64,000 bases of DNA from Protonemura montana (lineage: Eukaryota; Arthropoda; Insecta; Plecoptera; Nemouridae): the NCBI GenBank assembly GCA_947568835.1, contig OX387602.1, positions 11,459,021 to 11,523,020 of the forward strand, in the 5' to 3' direction. A model generated the notes under the pieces. The model was not told the DNA's origin. It worked only from the letters and a program-made list of their open reading frames with translations, and ran no database searches. Position numbers and translations under genes: made by a program. This document shows positions 1-13,300 of this stretch, one piece after another. The stretch's first letter is position 1, and each line of letters opens with the position of its first letter.

Positions 1-1155
1 ATTTTTGAATATTTTAACTGGGTGGCAACATGGAAATAAGACAGATATTTCTATAAGGATCCATTCAGCCAACTAATAAGAAAATTCAATAGATCTATCA
101 AGAACGCTTACACAATCTTCTACATTTCTGTGGTGTGGTTTGGCTTACAAAAAGGGAATCTTAGTTTCATTATAGAATTAATTTAGCCAATTTACAAAAC
201 AGTTATTTGCATTTGACTTGACAACAAAATAAAAGGAAAATACCTATACTCCTATTTCTAGGACTCCTATTACTCCTATTACTCCTATATTAAGAGTTCA
301 TCAAGATTAAGGAGTACGGTAATACTATTTCTAATTTATATACATATATATATTTATTTTTATTTGAGTAAACTTGGTCCTAATTATTTTCAATTTGAAG
401 ACGTACGGTATTCAGTGCAGTAAAGGTAAGATCTAGACTCGTGATGTTGTTCCTTCTTTTGCGATTGTTGGCGATTGTTGATACGAGCTGGAGTCGGCGA
501 CGGTGAAATTGTTTCAAAGCCCTGAAACAAAATTGTAAGATCCCCCATATACTTAACCCGTTTGAATACCTGCCGAAATCAAAAATAATTTCTACGTCAG
601 TTTTTATTGCACTCGCCCTCGTTATTGGTCAACATTTTCTTTCATAATTAGTTACGTCGTCAAGACAAAAAATATCAATTAAGGGTGAATTTTTCATAAG
701 TGCAATATACTTGCTGTGCACTCTATCTGTCTGTGGGCATTAATTACTACATAGGTGCACTAAGAGTACGTCTACCGATATCAAACTAAAAATTACAAAG
801 CAATAAGTGCATCGCTTCACGTTAGAATATTGATACAATACGTCTTATACATAAATGAGTGTTTATATATTTCTCTATTTTAAATATTATACATCATCTT
901 ATCTTAATTAATATAGTTAATTCATTTTATGTACAATTCCTAGTGTGGAACAGAGCAAAGCAATCTGTTATTTCCTACTCATTGTGCCAGCGCTTACATA
1001 GGTCGAAGCATGAATCGATCATTGTGATTATCAGACTTATACAGGTTGAAGAAGAGTCATTTTTGCGCGCTAGATTCATACCCCAAAACGAAGCCCATTT
1101 CCCGAGCTCATGTCTTTGCAACAGTTTCATAAAAGCTTTCTTAATAATCGCACAG
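1..1155. other. 3' flank / 3' UTR of the DIP gene
   Basis: AT-rich sequence downstream of the DIP stop. Possible minus-strand poly(A) signals (TTTATT on the plus strand) lie near 353-364 and 603-608. I see no coding potential. A short degenerate array based on ACTCCTATT occurs near 249-290. Confidence 0.4.
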
Positions 1156-1325
1156 TCACACTTTCAGCACTGAGTTTAATTGATTCACTACTCGAGTCGT
1201 ATGACAAGCAAGAACTAGTATCGTAGCGAGAAGCGTTGTCGTCGCTGTCGCTGAAGACGAAGTCGATTCGTCGGCGGCGGGTAGGTCGAGTTCGTTACCC
1301 CTAGGCCTTCCTCTCAGCTTAGAAT
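1156..1325 (-). CDS. DIP gene terminal exon: membrane-anchor / GPI-signal tail
   Basis: Follows a TATAG acceptor. It encodes [19 protein letters not shown], then [19 protein letters not shown] and [17 protein letters not shown], then TGA. Small residues (ADESTSSS) before a hydrophobic run (LLATILVLA) resemble a GPI cleavage region plus hydrophobic tail. The rather polar last 15 residues would also allow a short transmembrane anchor. The phase (two leading bases completing a D codon) matches the GC donor of the preceding exon. Confidence 0.75.
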
Positions 1326-4300
1326 CTATAGTAAAAGAACCACACCATTGTAACATACACATGTAAATGTTTCAATGCGAATAAACACAATATCCTATTC
1401 CCTGCTCTGGTTTTAGATTGTAGGCGGCAGTCAGGAACACTCATCGTTATCCCAAGAGACTATCACAGAAATCCCTGAGCACTTTGGTTCGTCGTAAGTC
1501 GTTCCTATGTGTAGCCGAAACACCATTGCCAAGTTATATTGCTTATCCGGCCGATACTGTTCGGTAGAGGTTGGAGGAAGCCAGCGAACCGGGAACCAAT
1601 TCTCGTTTTCGGGAACGGCATGAAAACTCCCGCAAATTATCTTTCAATATGAAGGAAAGAGGATGATACCAATAGTGTTCAGTCGGTGTGTAAAGATGAA
1701 AACCGATTTTATATGTTGTTTGGTATATACCTAAGACTCGCAGAAGGGGAAGTGGAAGAAGCGCATTCAAAAAGAGACAATGAACTATTCGCTATTTCCA
1801 GTGTCTACGGGACGGATAGAGACAATATAAAAAAAAGTAGCATTTATTTCACTGTTTGAACCATCTGATAATCCTCTTAGGTGAGACTTGCCTCTCTCTT
1901 TGGGGCCCTTCTCTGGGTCAGGAAGGTCGTCAATCTCGTTGAGCTCCTGGTCCTTATCGGGCTCCCTCTCCTTTTGCCGCGTTCTGTGGGTTCTATCTGT
2001 AAATATATTTATATTCAGTAGCGTTTATCAGAAACGGCTGGTGGTTCGACTCTGAAAGCAAACACGTGGCCTCGATCAATTGGTTGGGAAAACACATTTC
2101 TATCACAATTCGAACATATTTAGCATTGGTATCGCATGCTATGCCATATAAAGGATATAAAAAAGCCTAGTTTTCATTTTGCCAACAACGATCCTCTCTC
2201 ATATCAAATCTCACACATTTGTAAAGTTTCATCGTTTTTAATTTTTAAATCTGTTGTTGTTCGATTTCTTTGTCAGAGAAAATGGAGAGGAGCAAAGCGC
2301 CTCTGTTTTAACGAGTTAATGATAACTCGTTAAAACAGTGCGTTCTAGCAAAAATCTGTTTCGCCAAAATGTATGACCAGTTTTTCAGTGTTGGCGCCCA
2401 CGACCGATAGCAGTGCCCGCGAGGCCGACGTCGGGACGCTCGGCGCCCACCATGCTATCAGAGGTGCGACGCCTGGTTGCCCCGGCGAGTGATCTCATCG
2501 GACATACAGACAAACGACGTGACTTCCAACTAAGCCCAGACTGATCCTCAATTATTCGTCAGCGTCGCGACGTCTCGCCGCTGAGCGTCCATCACTAGGT
2601 CTAGTTAATCGATAAAATACGACTGACTTTCAATCGACGCCGGAGAAAATGCATCGTGTACCAACTTGCTAGGTCTTGAAACGTTTTTTTGAGAAGGATT
2701 TGTCGGTTGTGTGGGAAGGTAGGTGCATTAATTAGATGTGGGATTCGTGTACAGGGAACTGTACGCGTTTGTAGTTCACCCTTGCGAGCGGATAGGCGTT
2801 TGTGGATGAAATTGCTTACCTGTTTCAATCACATTAGTTGGTTCTGTGGACGCCAGAGTTCGGTACTGTGTTGACGAGTGAGGAATCGCTAAAACAGAGT
2901 AAATACAAACAACATGGTGAAATAACAAGAGATGTAAAGTACAGCTTGCTGGGGATAGATTACTAGACCATTCGGAAGGAAAACAGACGACAATTACTAC
3001 ATAGACCCATCAAATCCTAGTTTAGCACTCCAAGTCACGTAAATGTATTGCTTTCTGGTTCGTACATGGCTCGAGCCAAGTGCAGAGACTTAGGGGAAAC
3101 AAGATGGTTAGTTTTCAGTTCAAATAGCATCGAATTCAGGCTTTGTTGGGTGTTTAATATTTCCCTATCAGGTAATATTCTTTTAAATAAGCCGCTACGA
3201 TATTCATGGAGTGGATGATTATGGGACGAGAGAAAATGTCGTGGAGCAGCTGTCGCCTTGCATTATGGGTTTAATTTTTGAAAGGGCAAGCTTAATGCTA
3301 TGTCAAATAAAAATATGCTCAGCATTAAAAAAAAAATGTATCTAACAAATAACCGAAAAAATTAAAATTTTTCATTATTGCTCCGAAGTTTGCAATAGAT
3401 AGACCAGTCTCATGAACAGGAAGACTAAGATATTTAATGGAGCTAGCAAATAGGTGGACAAAGATTGTGGACGATTGTGAATCCCAAATTTTATCTCATT
3501 ATTTGGTATTTCCGAAAACAAATGTAATTAATCGCACTTGGATCCAAGATCACGCTATTTTGTGGGAACTGCAACTCGTTCCTCAGTTGTTTTGCTGGAG
3601 CGGCCTTAAAAATATTACAACTTGGAAAAACAACATTCACACGTTAAGCAAATAGCACTATTTTTCACGTGATGAATAGCACTGTCTTCATGTAAATTTA
3701 CAAAACCACGAGTGCATTCATGTTCAGCTATTTATATCATGTGTTGCAAAGAAAGCAGCCTCAATTTTCATTTCAGTACAGCAACTATTTTAGAAATATC
3801 TAAAAGAGCAGAGCAGTGAGCCGAAAATTTGCTGCCAGTTTTGAATAATTCAGCATAGAAGGTTGTTTAGCATTTCTTTGGTCAACTAGGCTATAGAAAA
3901 CCCTGCTGTTTAACCTATAAAGCTTATTAGCAATAGTAAATATAAGCCAAATTAGGAAGCTAATATTTTCGGAAAATAATTTACTTCAAGAAAAACGTAA
4001 TGTTTCTAAATTAAAACTTATTTTATATTAATTTTGTGGTGTTTGGTTAAAATAAGTTAATAAATACTTCGCTATAAAAGTGAATTGCTTTGACATCAGA
4101 GAACTGATCTTTTTAACATACAAAGTATGCCAGTGTCAAGACTCTACGAGAACTAAAAGCAGTGGGGAGGAGAAACACACACATTTCTTCTTCAGCCACC
4201 CACGGTTGAATGAAAGAAGACAAATCGTCACCAAAACTGAGTTGAAAAGGCTTGGTCACAATGATTAATGAAATGCATTTTAGCTAAAACCACAGCAACT

Positions 4301-7300
4301 GATATTGTAGAGGGGAGGTTAGCAGGTTAACCCTATATGACCGATTACCTTCCTGCATCACCCTTACAAGAGGCTAAATGTACTAAAATAGCAATGCTTC
4401 ATAACATCTAAGATCTATCTTCAAGTGCTTACTGCTGAGGTGTTGACAACAATATTGAAAGGAAGCTGAGAAATGGACGGGCACTAGAATGAAAGACAAA
4501 CCTGTCACCAACAGATTTCAAAATTACAGGAAGCTATCACCACTGTATAAACTGATGGGTATAATCAATTCGACAAACGAGTGTGTATAGTGTGTGTCTT
4601 TGATTTTCGTTTCATACATTTCACCTTAGCTTTTACTCTAGCCGTATCCTGAAATTGTCACTCCTAAATCCATTAGCTGTGGACCGAACGCAATATTTCA
4701 CCACGGCAATGGCAACGACAAAAGCAAAACGGCTTCTACACTGACGACGGTGGGGGAAAGCAGGGCACATAGCAAACAGCAAGTCATGTTTGTGGAACGA
4801 TTCAACGGAAAGTTAGCAAATGCGTTTCATTTGCTAATGACAGAATAAATGTTTTTACTTTGCTCTACCCGAAGTTTCGCAAGAAGTTGTATACAAACGC
4901 GTCTTCATATAACATTCATGGGTAATTAGTAGATGTCTTTGACGAAAAGCAGACAGAGTTTTGATTTCATCTCAGTTATTCCAAAAAAGAGCCATTATTT
5001 TTGGGAATCGTTATTTCCAGCCATGTTTCTTTTCTTGGGAGTTCACTTCGTTACGTCGTCGCTGACTCAAGGGAAGGCATTTCGTTGTGCAATAAGCGTT
5101 AACAACAAGCGTTAACGATCAACGTTGTCGTGATATTATTTACTCTGGTAATTGATAGAAAGAAATGAAAGACAATCGAGACGTGAAATGAACTCAATGA
5201 GAGCTAGATTATTTTGAAACTCACGATACAGCTTGATGCTTCCGTCGGTGTCTCCCAGCGAGTTCTTCGATACGCACTTGTAGGAGCCGAAGTCTGTTGG
5301 GCCGACAGTCTTGATCTTCAGCTTCATGTGCACCTTGTACGCGTTGTCGAGGAGGACGGGCTCATATTTGCCTCCTGGAATATCAAGGGTTGCGAATGAG
5401 AGGTACGTCTTCGAGAGGTCGCTAAGAAGTTTGAATTACGCGATGCCATGGGTTTGCTGGCTCCTTTAAGTCAATATTTGAGTGAGCAAACACAAAAATC
5501 GTTTCCTTATGTATTTATCGCTTGAAATGTTTATGAATGATTGGAAGGTTCTATTCATATGACTGATTTACCGGGGTTTAATCAGACAATTCGGTCTGAA
5601 TAGAATGGAGGAGCCGGGCTTGAAATTCTCAAAAGTGTCCCCTCCCATCCCTGCTTCCTCTCTCACTTTTCTTTTACTTCATGTTTACAAGGTATGGTAA
5701 ATTTTTTATATATATGTTTTATTCACATTTATTGAATAGACACCAAAAATTTAGCGATACATTTTTTCATTAAAAAATGGTTATAAATTAGATTATTTAA
5801 GTGATAGGCAGATGACAAGCATATGACTGAGCCACAATGTCACTATTCAAGAACGAGCTCTGAATGGAGTGGAGGTGCCGGGTTTGACACGAGCTTGTTT
5901 TAAAGCTGTTTCTGTCGGAAAGCTTTAAAACAACGTCTTTGGGGCTCGAACTTTCTTGTGTGTTATGTTATTTGACGAGTAGATAAACAACTTGAATTGA
6001 AAATGGCTAAGTGGCTGCATGAGACGCTACTAGAAACAAATCACGTGTCTGTACTATTAAAATGATTGAAATCCTCTTTAACAATTGACAACATTATTGC
6101 AAAAGTTTGCACTTGTGTGTCTCTTTACACTTAATGCACGCCTATTGTGACGTAAATCTCTTTTATTTTTGAAGCAATCAAGCAATTTTCTATGGATTGT
6201 CACAAGAAATAAACAAGGTCAGATTGAGCAATTGAGACGAAGAAGCATCGACCGTCTTTCAAAATAAGATCGCCATGAATTTTTCATACGAATCGAATGA
6301 GCTTAAGCGGCATTGTGTGAAGAGGCGATAGTCGAGCAGAGGAAAAGGTATGGAATGTCGTTCGTCAAAGTGTAGCCAGACATTTTCCGGCGGCGTCTCG
6401 GTCATGCCAGGCAGGCCAGCTCGCACCCGTCAACTGAAATATTCATTATGTGTCGCGTGTGCCCCACCCAGGCACCCCCGACACACCCCTCTGTCGGTGC
6501 CAACCAGCTAACCCCGAAAGCAAAATACAAACAAAAATTGCTTGCCCGATTGAGCACGTAGCCAAGATTCTCGCCTATATAGAGATAAGAATGAAAGGGG
6601 TGAATTTATTATTCAGTTCAAATTGACAATAATATCAGAGTAAACTTTCAGGCATGAAAATATAACGAAGATGGAAAAAGTGCAATTTTCAAGAGAGCGG
6701 CGTGGCACGGGCACGGGCACGTGCAGCATATTGCATTTTGCTGTTTCACTGGGCCTAGGAAACCGCAAGGATTTTGCCAGGATTATCGATATCAACGGTA
6801 AAATGTGGTAGCGTTAGGTTAGGGTAGATAAAATAGGATTTGGCTTCAAATGACAAAATTCAGTAATATTCTTGATCGCTGTAGACGAATTGGCGATATT
6901 ATTCTCCCATTATTTTGACGCTCTAAAGGGGAATATGATAAAGATATCGATCGTAACACGTTTCAAAATTAAGCAATACGTTTTAATAACCATTGCCTCT
7001 ATGAAGAAGCATTTTTAAGCGTTCAAATATTCAAATGTTACGATTTTAATAAGAAGAAAAGAGGACGTTTTATTTTAATCATGAGTAGTGTGCTCATTTC
7101 TGCTCGTGGCCGATCAGGAAAACTCGTAACTCCTCATTATTTCTGACCCTCTTCGACCTTTAAAATTTAAATGCGTCTATGCCAGGGCGCTGTGATGCTA
7201 TCACCACTCTCATAATAAGTGGCATACTAGCGTCTAAGCCCCTGGAAATGGAATCTACCTATAGTATCAATGGTCTACAATAACCGTAATTTATCTATTT

Positions 7301-10300
7301 ATAAGGGTGAATGTTAGTAGAGGGACATACAATGCTACCGTTAAAACCAGGTAACGGCTCACTGCGAAGACTTGCACCACGATTAAATACATGTAACATG
7401 ATGGGTGGCAGCATATTCCCATCTCCCAACCATTGTCATAGACATGTGCAGAGTAAACCACAACAGCACTCTGTTCCAGATAGTACAACAAGAACAAAGC
7501 AGTCTTTTATTAGCGAGATGCTGGAGAGAAGTCGCTAATAACGGACTGGGCACTTTCATAATTCAATTTAATTAATTCTACCGCATCAAACGAACGATAT
7601 ACCTAACACTTGCAGATTTTCGGGTACCCCAAAAGCTTGGGCGGATATGACTTTTATTTCCATGTTGTAGTCTGATGAAACGCAAGAGCAATAAGCACAA
7701 CCGAATTAGCTTTTACTTCCTCAAACATCCTCAAGCCGCCCTACCGACAACACAGACGAGCACAATGAAACTCAATTTAATTGCCGAATTATTGCGGTAG
7801 CTGCACAGAATTGTACGAATCTGTTCATGCTTTGATTTGCCATGTTGTTTAGGATTTAGAGATTATATTTGCCATTGTCTTTCAGTAGGGTTCTCTATAA
7901 TTTGTGTTTGAGCACTATTTTACATTTCCTTTTACCTGTACTTAAAAACAATACAGTAGTACCACCAGTTTTAAATACAATTTTCAATAAGGATCCGTGT
8001 TCTTTTCGAAATTGCTAAATTTGGCTGTACACTGACAAGTACCTATTGTTGAACCTGTAAAACCAACTTAAGTGAGAAACATTTTCAGTTTAGAGCTGCT
8101 TTATGTACAGTGGAAATAAAAATCTACCTTTTATTTACAAAAAGTATTAAAATTCTCCACAATTTTCGTGTGTTTTCATTAAATACAGCGACTCACATTA
8201 AAACAGAAACAGAATAAAACTTCCCGCGAAATTTGAGTGCGCCCACGGCTTTTGATCCTGATCACGTAGTACACATGAGAGGCACACATTCTAATGAATT
8301 AAAAATCGTTTAACGTCAAGTTCAAGCATATCAAAGGCTACGAAAATAGCACGCCCACGCAAAACAAGCCCATTGGCTTGACGACAATAAAACATCCACT
8401 CAGAGATTTTCTAGAGCTCCAAGTTTTCATTTGCTTACAATGTTTACAGCCTATACTTTACTGTGTGGATGTTGAAATCGTCTTTTTACTGTACGTGAAA
8501 TGGTCGCACGCCATCTGGTCATTAGTTTGCGATTAGTGCGAATGATGCCCGACCGCGGCGCCATCAGATGTGAACCTAGCACTTGTTTCGTAACCGCCAA
8601 TCACGCCGATCAGATCAATCGCGACCTTATTTTCTATGCACTCATATTCGAAAATAAAATAAATCGTGCCAGTGGTGGCTCAAGTGCTATAAATAATAAG
8701 GGGAAGTTTTTTTTTAGCTCAAGAATATGCGTGCAGAGTACGCAAAATACCTCTTCTTCAACAGATCGTGAAAATCCAGTGGGCAGCTTTCTTGAAAATT
8801 ATTTTGATTATTTTTTCGTAGCATTCAGAAGTTGTTCTATATCATTTTTACGCCACTGGTGTGACGCTATTTCCAATGGATCAAAATTCCAGGAACGCGA
8901 CTTCTATATACCTTATAATTTGTCTTTGCATGTTGTCAGAAGTCCACAGAAGCACAGGGGCGCAATTATAATATCATTGGGTGGGGGAGGGGGGAATACC
9001 CACCCACACAACCACCCTTAAATCTACATACTGCTAATGTATTTTCAAATCAAAATTTACGTTCCTTGAATCGTCGAATGTAGAGTTAAGTTGGTTGCTA
9101 CGCCAACAAAGAGCGAAGTACTGGGATTCGCATTTTGTCAAACCAAAGTTCTTGCCAACAGTGCTACAAAGCAATACTATTTTTTGTTTGTTGAGATTTT
9201 GTTAAAAAATATTTAAAAATAATTATTTGGCATTTACATTTACCCAATCTATTATTGATTGTTGTTAATCTGATAACAAAATATGAAGGCAAACTCCGAA
9301 GAGATAGCTTTTATGTGTATCTTGAATTTGAAGTATTAATGCAGATTATTTACTAGCACATTTGGGATCATCTAATTAGACAATTAGTATTTAAGACCAA
9401 GATATTATTTGGTAGTACAAGTAATTATGCAGGCATACATCATTTGAAGCCATAAAATTTGCATAATACAATCAGCAGTTAGTAATTACCTTGTGCTATG
9501 ATCTCTCCCTTCTCCCTCGTCCAGTAATTGATGGACTTTGGGTACGCCTCAGAATGGCACTCGAGTGACATTTGCTGGCCCTCTTGGGCACCCACCAATT
9601 GATTCTGTATCCAAATCATTGGTGGAACTGAAAACAAGATTTTGAAAAGTGTTATTAGAGAGGATGACTCCAGAAGTAAGCGCGGACCGTAAGATATTCT
9701 GGTCGCAAGCGAGAACTACGAATTAAAAACATTTTAGAATGTATTTATTGCTAGTTCGATTACGGAAGGGTGATGTCAATTTTCATAGTTTTGTCTCGTC
9801 ATATCTCAGAAATTGATGCAAACTTTGCTTCAAATACGGTTTGGGAAAACATTTTTACACGTACCAAACAGTAACAGACACCTTTCAAAATAGTTGTCAT
9901 TTTATCTCACGTGTTAAATGGTTGATTAACTTTTTAAAAGTCTATTAAACACCTTGACTCCAAGTAAACTTAGCGTTGACCAGTCACTGAACGATTTTAC
10001 ATGATCGAATCTTTTCGTGGATGCCTATTTTAAGGCGTTGTCATGACTTACAGTGTACGATGAGCATGATCCTCTTGCTGACGGTTGGAGGCACCCCGTT
10101 GGAGGCGATGCAGAGGTAGGCGCCCATATGCAGACGATTCACCCTGGTGATGTTGAAGACGGCGCCCTCAACGCTCGGCACCGCTGAAAAAAATAAACCA
10201 ACCCTAACTGTAAAAATACAATCAATAGCGTGAAACCAAATGCAGAATCATTGTGATCATAAAAACATTTTTTTTCTGATTTATTTTTGTATGATCTATG

Positions 10301-13300
10301 ATCGATGGTTATGAATGAAGTTATTTTGTGTGCCCTTGTTTGGGAAATCACATTGCATTAGAAAATATAAGTGTGAAACACCTTTTATTAGGCATTCTGA
10401 ATATATTATTTACAGAAAATTGCTCTGTGTTGATGGTATGAGTGATTCGTTTGCCAACGCTAGCAGTGTTCGACAAGTGAGTGTTGAAGAATAGGTCATA
10501 AATAATACAATCTAAGCTAATTTATTAAATAAATAAAATAAAACACGCACATATTTTCCCCTGAAAGACATTACAAAATTCATAAACCAGAAATCGCACC
10601 CGACTATTAGAAGTTATACTCACCGTTCATACCATAAGCAAAATGATAAAGATGACCACCATTTGGCAACAAGCTCTATTACTATAAATACTTTCCAGAT
10701 AATTAGCCACTAAATTAATTATTTAAAACCACGATCACCTACATCGGGATCTTCATAGACCATCGTGACCTCATTGCACATTCGATTACTTCTATTTTCC
10801 GTGCGATAATAATATTGAGATTACGATGATTACGTGTAGTAATGTACCGAGTAGAATACACACCAGTACTCACTAAATCAACTCCCCAACTAGCTGCGGC
10901 CGGTTTTTATGCCAAGCAGTTTCGACACAAGACCACAAGACTGCACGCTATGGCATAATCGAGCAATGCATCTGTTTCACCCGTAAAATTAAAGAGAACA
11001 ATAACACACACGTATACCGATGCTAGTTGTGGTTGACTTTTGTTACAACGTTGCTGTGAAGTGAGATTCTTTGATATAATTTTGTATCGCAGCATGGGCT
11101 AGAGATAAAACCAGGAATTTTATGGTGAGAAGAAATTGCTTTGGTATGATTTCGAAACTAAAACGCGGAGCATTGTGTATTTTATTCTCCACTGAACAAC
11201 AGATAAATGATAGCGCTGATTAACTGAAAGGACATCATTTTTATGGCGTTCCCAATACTATGTCAAAATAACAGATTTTTCTTATGAGCGTGTGGAAAAT
11301 CATATTTAATTTTCCTGTTCAAATGAAATGGCGTACAACCCTTTTTTTGTGTTGGTAAGCATGTAAAAGGCCAGAGATTTCAAATGTATTGATACAAAAT
11401 AAAAAAAAAACCTAGATGAAAGATTTTAATATTTCCTGGTGCTTCAATTGTAAGTAAGTAATGCATGCACAATTGAACATGTAATCATGTTCGAAGAAGC
11501 TTGTATTTGCATTTGGGAGCACGGTGCTTTAATAAACAGAGTTATATATGATTATTTACCATCCTATCTGGGTTATATATTTCAATAAAAAAAATTACAC
11601 ACTTTTTATACCTGCAGAAGAAATATGTAATGCGAAGCGAAAATGCTTGACGGTGTAAATTTATTCAGTCAGATATTAACTGTTAAAGAAAATAAATGTT
11701 AACCAGCGATGCAAAATTATTTATGTTCGAGTTGGCATAAGGCAAAAAACCGAAATCTGTATGTGTGTATTTCTCTGATTGCCGAAACAAATTTCCCATA
11801 TCGATTATTTAATCAGAGGCATTAGCAAAAGATTTTGCGAATCAATCTTGTGGAAATGATTAAGCACTCGAGACACTGATAATCTTTTAAGTAAACCAAT
11901 CAATAATTTTGTATCGATTAAATCTGTGACCTAGTCTTATCATCTTCAAAGATAAGGATATGAATCTTCCGATGATCACGGATCTCCACCCAAAGTGCAC
12001 ACGTAAAACAAGTCACGTGCTTGATAAAACCTATATCCCGATATTTTTCCAAATATTTTAAATTTCGTCATTCGAAACTCCAAATAATATCCATTAAGAA
12101 CTGACCACAGTTGCACCGCATAAAACATTTTACAGTTTTGAGGTCGCAAAAAACGAGGTTTAATAAAAGCTTTTAAAAACAAACTTATACCATAAATTGC
12201 ATGCACATTAAATGCATGCACATTAAATGCACCATAACAAGAAATATCACTCATGCTTACATCTAGACATCTTGAAATTAACACTAGATTAATTGAGATC
12301 TCATTGGATGCATAGTATAACAGGGTGTACCTACATTCTTGATTGCTACCCATGGGAATAGCTTCGCCACCCTCTCTTCGCCACGTGATGCTGGGAGCAG
12401 GTGATCCCGTAGCAGCGCATCTCAAGGTCACGTTGGTGCCTTCACGAACGACCATGTCGGTGCTGGTCGGGTAGTCGAGGATGTCTGGAGGAACTAGAGA
12501 CAAAAATGGTTTCGCATACATTTCGCTGACTTCATTTGATTGACTGATTTGAGGTGTTTAACGACGCACTATTTCGACAACTGGCTTTGTGGCACTGGTG
12601 TAGTGGTATCGGTGAATGAGTGGATGATGATGAGGATGCTGATGGACCTAACCTAGTCGAGAAGGAAAGGGGGTAATTCTGTGCTGGCAGGTAGACCACT
12701 CCTGTTGAAGAGCACCAAGAGGATTACCGGCTAACGCCCCTTCTGAAAAACGGTACAACTCGAACAGAAGGATTCTCGGGAAAATTCGAGAGGCCGGGAG
12801 GTCGAGAGGTGGATGAAGTTCCTGAACCATCCCTCGCCCCTACAACCTCGTGGGGGTTATTATCGCCGATGATATTTATTATTTTATTTTTGTGCATTTA
12901 ATGAAAAAAAAAGCAATATGTAACCTAATTTTTCGTGGAATGGTTGATACAATCATGGCTTAGTCACCGGGTATTAATATATAGTACCTGTCAATTAACA
13001 AAGGAAACGTGCGATTTTCAAAAGGGCCGAGCTAGATAACCAACTTTCTTGATCGATGCTAATCAGTATAAAATATTTGGCGTTTTGAAAAATGTTCATA
13101 ATTGTAACAGATGAATTAGTCTCCATTCCACTTCCACCCCTCGATTGGCCCGTTATCAATTAGAAGGTCTCTTTAAGAACAAACTTAAGATTTATTTTGT
13201 TAAAAAATCTGGTCATTTCGAATCAAGAGTGCAAAAATGATACTCTGATTTAGAAATTTCTCGGAGAAATATTTAGGAAAGCAAACTTTGGATTTGATTG

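Noticed and set aside
8500..9021. 173-codon plus-strand open frame in a DIP intron
   Set aside because: No domain, a serine- and glycine-rich end from low-complexity DNA, and no paralogue or splice context; frames of this length are expected by chance in a 64-kb window.
11976..12521. 181-codon continuous minus-strand frame as a single exon
   Set aside because: Only 12335-12493 is Ig-like; the rest is intron read-through past a donor whose phase fits the next exon.
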